From the NCBI GenBank assembly GCA_036005125.1, contig DASYQV010000160.1, forward strand, positions 1-9,817: a stretch of DNA of 9,817 bases, in the 5' to 3' direction. The notes below the pieces were generated by a model that was not told where the DNA came from, did no database searches, and saw only the letters and a list, made by a program, of their open reading frames with translations. Below, piece by piece: positions 6,815-9,817 of the stretch. The DNA is from DASYQV01 sp036005125 (GTDB taxonomy: Bacteria > Acidobacteriota > Vicinamibacteria > Vicinamibacterales > UBA2999). Made by a program: the position numbers and the translations under genes. Position 1 is the stretch's first letter. Every line of letters starts with the position of its first letter.

Positions 6815-6819
6815 AGAAT
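6814..6819 (+). promoter_or_regulatory. Possible -10 element for the PQQ dehydrogenase gene
   Basis: TAGAAT, one base from the TATAAT consensus, directly abuts the right arm of the heptamer array. Transcription would begin near 6826, leaving a leader of about 36 nt with the GGAAGGAG ribosome binding site. The -35 position falls inside AATCATG repeats and does not match TTGACA, so an activator or another sigma factor would be needed. Confidence 0.3.
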
Positions 6820-6846
6820 GTCGGCTCGCCCCATGACGCGTCCGTC

Positions 6847-6854
6847 GGAAGGAG
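6847..6854 (+). promoter_or_regulatory. Ribosome binding site fixing the PQQ dehydrogenase start
   Basis: GGAAGGAG lies 7 nt before the ATGATG at 6862. In-frame GTG codons at 6910 and 6952, within the palindromic repeats, have no such site. This favours initiation at 6862 or 6865, so the repeats are translated. Confidence 0.7.
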
Positions 6855-6861
6855 TGTTCGT

Positions 6862-8976
6862 ATGATGAGCTCTTTGCGCCCGGGGTCCCCGCCGCGCGTT
6901 TTGTGCGCGGTGGGGTGGAGGCCGGGGTCCCCGCCGCGCGTTTTGTGCGCGGTGGGGTGGAGGCCACATCGCTGGCCACTCGCAGTTGCCGCGGCCGTGA
7001 GCCTTCTGCTGTGGGATGGTCAGCCGCTCCGGGCCCAGCGGACCGTCCCGGAGGGCGCCTGGCTCGCGTGGGGCGGCGATCACACGTTCACGCGGTACTC
7101 GCCTCTGGCGATGATCACGAAAGACAACGTGAAGGACTTGCAGGTGCTCTGGCGCTGGCGTTCCGCGGATCGCGACCTCCAGGTTTCCAATCCGCTGTGG
7201 CGTAGCGGTCGCAACGAGGATACGCCGCTGATGGCGAACGGCACGCTCTACGCCGTGACCGGGCTCGGCCTCGTCGTGGCGCTCGATCCAGCAACCGGCG
7301 AGACGCGGTGGGTGTACGACCCGGAGGGCTACAAGGTCGGCGGATCGGGCAGCGTGCATTTCATCCAGCGAGGCCTTTCCTACTGGACGGACGGCACAGC
7401 AGAACGCGTGATCGCGGGCACGAACGACGCGTACCTGGTCTCCATCGACGCGAAGACCGGCAAGCCCGACCCGGCGTTCGGCACCGGCGGCAAGGTAGAC
7501 CTGTTGGCTGCGATTCCCGGAGGCAATCGCGCCGGCAGGCAAATCACCGCAAGGCGTCCGTTGATTGCCGGTAACCTCGTCGTCGCTGGCAGCTCCATCA
7601 ACGATGGAGTAGCCAATAAGGAGATGCCTCCGGGCTATGTCCAGGCGTTCGACATCCGCACCGGCAAACCCGCATGGGTGTTCCACACCATTCCGAGATT
7701 CGGCGAGTTCGGATTCGATACGTGGGAGGCGGGCTCGGCCGAGTATTCCGGCAACGCGAACGTATGGGCCGGCATGGCCTACGACCCGGAGCTCGGCTAC
7801 GTGTACTTGCCGTCGTCGACGCCGACGAACGACTACTACGGCGGCCACCGGCTCGGGAACAACCTGTTCGCTGAGAGCCTCATATGCGTGGACGTGAAGA
7901 CCGGACGCCGCGTCTGGCATTTCCAGGCGGTCCATCACGGGCTGTGGGACTACGACTTCCCCGCGACGCCGATTCTCGGCGACATCACCGTCGGCGGCCG
8001 GCGCATAAAAGCGATCATGCAGCCGAGCAAGCAGGCGTTCCTGTACGTGTTCGATCGGAAGACGGGCGAGCCCGTGTGGCCGATCGAGGAGCGGCCGGTG
8101 CCGCAGTCGAACGTCCCCGGTGAGCGCACGTCGCCAACGCAGCCGTTTCCCACCAGGCCGCCAGCGTTCGACCTTCAAGGAACCACCGAGGACAATCTGA
8201 TCGATTTCACGCCCGCGCTGCGCGAACGCGCACGGAATCAGCTCAAGAACTTCGAGCACGGACCGTTGTTCACGCCTCCCTCGCTGACAGGCACGCTCAT
8301 ACTCCCCGGCATCGTTGGAGGCGCAAACTGGCCCGGCGGCGCATTCGATCCGGAGACCGGCATCTTCTACGTGGCGTCGCGGATGAACCCGACGCTCCTC
8401 CGCGTGGTTCCCGGTGGCGAGAAAACGAACCTGCGGTACCGCGGAAGCGGCGGAGGACCGGGACAAGGCGGGATACCGGGTCAGACCGCCGAGCAACTCG
8501 CCGCGTTGATGACGATCGACGGCCTGCCGCTCTTCAAGCCGCCGTACTTCAGGCTGACGGCAATCGACATGAGTAAGGGCGAGCGGTTGTGGATGGTGCC
8601 GCTCGGCAATGGTCCACGCCGTCACCCGCTGCTCAAGGATCTCAACGTGGGACCGCTCGGCGGCGACTATCAGCGCGGCAGCGTGCTGGTGACGAAAACG
8701 CTGCTCGTCGTGAGCATGTCAGCGCTTCACTCCCGGGGCGTCCCCGAGCGTGCGGCGTGGTCGTCGTGGGCCGATCCCGATGACGATCGAAAATTGATTT
8801 ACCTGTTCGACAAGTCGTCGGGAACGCTTCTGCGTTCGATCGAGCTCGATGGCCTCTCGGCCGCGGCGCCGATGACGTACCTTCATCGGGGACGGCAGTA
8901 CATCGTGGTGGCAACCGGTGGCGGCCTCAATTCCGAGATTGTTGCGCTCGGTCTGCCGGCAGCCAGCCAGAACTGA
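6862..8976 (+). CDS. Secreted PQQ-dependent dehydrogenase (quinoprotein glucose/alcohol dehydrogenase-like)
   Basis: This 704-residue quinoprotein beta-propeller would oxidise a sugar or alcohol in the periplasm using PQQ. Family hallmarks include WLAWGGDHTFTRYSPLAMIT (67-86), LYAVTGLGLVVALDPATGETRW (129-150), VWAGMAYDPELGYVYLPSS (301-319), VWHFQAVHHGLWDYDFPATP (351-370) and FLYVFDRKTGEPVWPIEERPVP (393-414). The HHGLWDYD stretch and repeated 'D..TG...W' turns are propeller signatures. It lacks the five-helix membrane domain of classical membrane-bound glucose dehydrogenase and has no CxxCH, so it needs an external acceptor; two cytochrome c genes follow. The signal peptide is unusual: its hydrophobic core (about 39-51) and cleavage site near LRA-Q (58) are preceded by about 35 residues, mostly two copies of the 14-residue repeat PGSPPRVLCAVGWR encoded by a duplicated palindrome. 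Substrate class is not determinable. Confidence 0.93.
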   Translation: MMSSLRPGSPPRVLCAVGWRPGSPPRVLCAVGWRPHRWPLAVAAAVSLLLWDGQPLRAQRTVPEGAWLAWGGDHTFTRYSPLAMITKDNVKDLQVLWRWRSADRDLQVSNPLWRSGRNEDTPLMANGTLYAVTGLGLVVALDPATGETRWVYDPEGYKVGGSGSVHFIQRGLSYWTDGTAERVIAGTNDAYLVSIDAKTGKPDPAFGTGGKVDLLAAIPGGNRAGRQITARRPLIAGNLVVAGSSINDGVANKEMPPGYVQAFDIRTGKPAWVFHTIPRFGEFGFDTWEAGSAEYSGNANVWAGMAYDPELGYVYLPSSTPTNDYYGGHRLGNNLFAESLICVDVKTGRRVWHFQAVHHGLWDYDFPATPILGDITVGGRRIKAIMQPSKQAFLYVFDRKTGEPVWPIEERPVPQSNVPGERTSPTQPFPTRPPAFDLQGTTEDNLIDFTPALRERARNQLKNFEHGPLFTPPSLTGTLILPGIVGGANWPGGAFDPETGIFYVASRMNPTLLRVVPGGEKTNLRYRGSGGGPGQGGIPGQTAEQLAALMTIDGLPLFKPPYFRLTAIDMSKGERLWMVPLGNGPRRHPLLKDLNVGPLGGDYQRGSVLVTKTLLVVSMSALHSRGVPERAAWSSWADPDDDRKLIYLFDKSSGTLLRSIELDGLSAAAPMTYLHRGRQYIVVATGGGLNSEIVALGLPAASQN
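6880..6963 (+). repeat. Tandem 42-bp duplication of the REP-like palindrome inside the PQQ gene start
   Basis: Two identical 42-bp units (6880-6921 and 6922-6963) lie back to back. Each contains GGGGTCCCCGCCGCGC, a TTTTG-containing loop and GCGCGGTGGGGTGG, so each can fold into a hairpin with one G-T type mismatch. The unit length is a multiple of 3, so duplication kept the reading frame (14 residues per unit). Similarity to 6641-6674 shows that this is a dispersed element, not an ordinary part of the dehydrogenase. Confidence 0.92.
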
Positions 8977-9047
8977 AGTCGGAGCTTACTCGACCCGGCC
9001 TACGTGTCGTCAACTCGAATGAGCTCCTGAGTCATTGTGGGATCCGA

Positions 9048-9503
9048 ATGAGCACAGGTGTCTTGAGCGTGGCTACCACGAGAAGGATGGCGGCGTTGAC
9101 GGCCAGCATCGGCATGGTTGCGCTTGGCGCAACCATGCTCCTGGCCGCTCCGTCGGTATGGGACGGCGTCTACACCGAAGAACAGGCGTCGCGCGGCCGC
9201 GTCTCGTACGAGAAGGAGTGTGCAGGCTGCCATCTGAGCACTCTGCAGGGTGAGGGCCTCGCTCCGGGACTCATCGGCGAAGCGTTCACCTACCGCTGGC
9301 AGGACGGTCCAGTGTCCGATCTGTTCGTCGTCATCAAGGCGACGATGCCGGCCGATCGCCCATCAACGCTGCAGGATCAGGAGTACGTCGACATCATCGC
9401 TTACCTGCTGAAGAAGAATAACTATCCGAGCGGGTCCACGGAGCTGGGCAGGAACCAGGCAGATCTGAAGGAGATCGGGTTCAAGAAGCCGGGCGACACG
9501 TAG
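9048..9503 (+). CDS. Small secreted c-type cytochrome, likely electron acceptor of the PQQ enzyme
   Basis: This 151-residue monohaem cytochrome c has an N-terminal signal sequence (TTRRMAALTASIGMVALGATMLLAA, about 10-34). The haem-binding motif CAGCH is at 58-62, and Met100 in IKATMPADRPSTL is the probable sixth haem ligand. The following DQEYVDIIAYLLKKNNYPSG (110-129) is the C-terminal helix typical of class I cytochromes c. It begins 71 nt after the PQQ dehydrogenase stop on the same strand and probably shares its transcript, taking electrons from the reduced quinone. The start is uncertain: ATG 9048 has no strong ribosome binding site, and ATG 9087 would give a shorter signal peptide beginning MAALTAS but with AGAAGG immediately adjacent. 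The mature protein is unaffected by the choice. Confidence 0.9.
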   Translation: MSTGVLSVATTRRMAALTASIGMVALGATMLLAAPSVWDGVYTEEQASRGRVSYEKECAGCHLSTLQGEGLAPGLIGEAFTYRWQDGPVSDLFVVIKATMPADRPSTLQDQEYVDIIAYLLKKNNYPSGSTELGRNQADLKEIGFKKPGDT

Positions 9504-9520
9504 CGCCTGCCGCATCGGTT

Positions 9521-9526
9521 TACAAT
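9521..9526 (+). promoter_or_regulatory. Possible -10 element just before the second cytochrome gene
   Basis: TACAAT, a good -10 match, ends 8 nt before the ATG at 9535, and no ribosome binding site lies between. This arrangement would produce a leaderless mRNA. No recognisable -35 is present 16-18 bp upstream. The gene may instead be read through from the upstream cytochrome gene, which stops 31 nt earlier. Confidence 0.3.
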
Positions 9527-9534
9527 CCCCCATC

Positions 9535-9817
9535 ATGTCAATCAGACTCATCATCACTGTCATAGCCGCATACTTCACCGCGATTGCTCTTATTGCGCAG
9601 GGTAATCCCGAGGCGGCGAAGCTCAAGAACCCGGTCGCATCGACGCCCGAGTCGATCACCGCGGGAAGGCAACTTTACGCGCGGCATTGCGCGTCATGTC
9701 ACGGCATCAAAGGGACAGGAGGAATAGCCACCGACATCAGTCCGGCGGCGCCCGACCTCACCGACGCCGAGTGGGTACATGGCGACAGCGACGGAGAGAT
9801 CTTCGACGTGATCAAGA
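9535..9817 (+). CDS. Second c-type cytochrome, 3' end cut by the window
   Basis: The frame is open from ATG 9535 to the right edge (94 codons). Residues 1-22 form a signal sequence (MSIRLIITVIAAYFTAIALIAQ). A short linker is followed by the helix preceding haem, TPESITAGRQLYARHCASCHG, with haem motif CASCH at 52-56 and KGTGG after it. The stretch AAPDLTDAEWVHGDSDGEIFDVIK is the usual segment between the haem motif and the axial methionine, which must lie beyond the edge. Together with the preceding cytochrome and the PQQ dehydrogenase it forms a plausible periplasmic electron-transfer set. No purine-rich ribosome binding site is present; a TACAAT box lies 8 nt upstream. Confidence 0.9.
   Translation, partial: MSIRLIITVIAAYFTAIALIAQGNPEAAKLKNPVASTPESITAGRQLYARHCASCHGIKGTGGIATDISPAAPDLTDAEWVHGDSDGEIFDVIK

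Noticed and set aside
6793..8625. 610-codon open frame on the minus strand, antisense to the PQQ dehydrogenase gene
   Set aside because: The plus strand encodes clear quinoprotein propeller motifs; the antisense product is compositionally biased. The equal length to the other antisense frame is taken as coincidence.
9019..9035. Small hairpin ATGA-CTC/GAG-TCAT between the PQQ gene and the first cytochrome gene
   Set aside because: Only 7 bp with a bulge and a 2-nt loop, with no T-run; likely chance.

Overview
The window is a high-GC bacterial chromosome segment, most consistent with an environmental Acidobacteriota genome, probably Vicinamibacteria. This is inferred from gene content: a secreted PQQ dehydrogenase with small c-type cytochromes, a DUF6351-type secreted hydrolase, and a secreted protein opening with a TPWGxPDLQGIW motif, a family common in that group. 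No rRNA, tRNA, CRISPR array, transposase or phage gene is visible.

Layout. (1) 1-542, minus strand: 5' part of a secreted protein of unknown function that runs off the left edge. (2) 543-821: divergent intergenic region with a 13-bp tandem duplication, a small hairpin and a candidate promoter close to the next start. (3) 822-2902, plus strand: an NfeD-like/flotillin membrane-microdomain operon with ATGA start/stop overlap. (4) 2903-3269: no intact gene, possibly decayed coding fragments, ending in an inverted array of 7-bp repeats. (5) 6626-3348, minus strand: a two-gene operon of secreted hydrolases, a metallo-beta-lactamase-fold enzyme followed by a DUF6351 alpha/beta-hydrolase-like protein. 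(6) 6627-6861: divergent control region with a second inverted 7-bp array and a GC-rich REP-like hairpin. (7) 6862-9817, plus strand: a PQQ-dependent dehydrogenase followed by two c-type cytochromes, the second cut by the right edge.

Function. Genes from 3348 to 9817 look like a periplasmic catabolic neighbourhood. The PQQ enzyme would oxidise a sugar or alcohol and pass electrons to the adjacent cytochromes c. The divergent pair would hydrolyse esters, lactones or related bonds. Substrates cannot be read from the sequence. The NfeD/flotillin pair is a separate membrane-organisation module.

The most unusual signals are repeats. One GC-rich palindrome occurs three times: once in the leader of the metallo-hydrolase gene and twice in tandem inside the start of the PQQ gene, where it is translated in frame between a good ribosome binding site and the signal peptide. 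In addition, two inverted arrays of ATTCWTG heptamers bracket the two-gene hydrolase operon; one of them supplies that operon's last stop codon.
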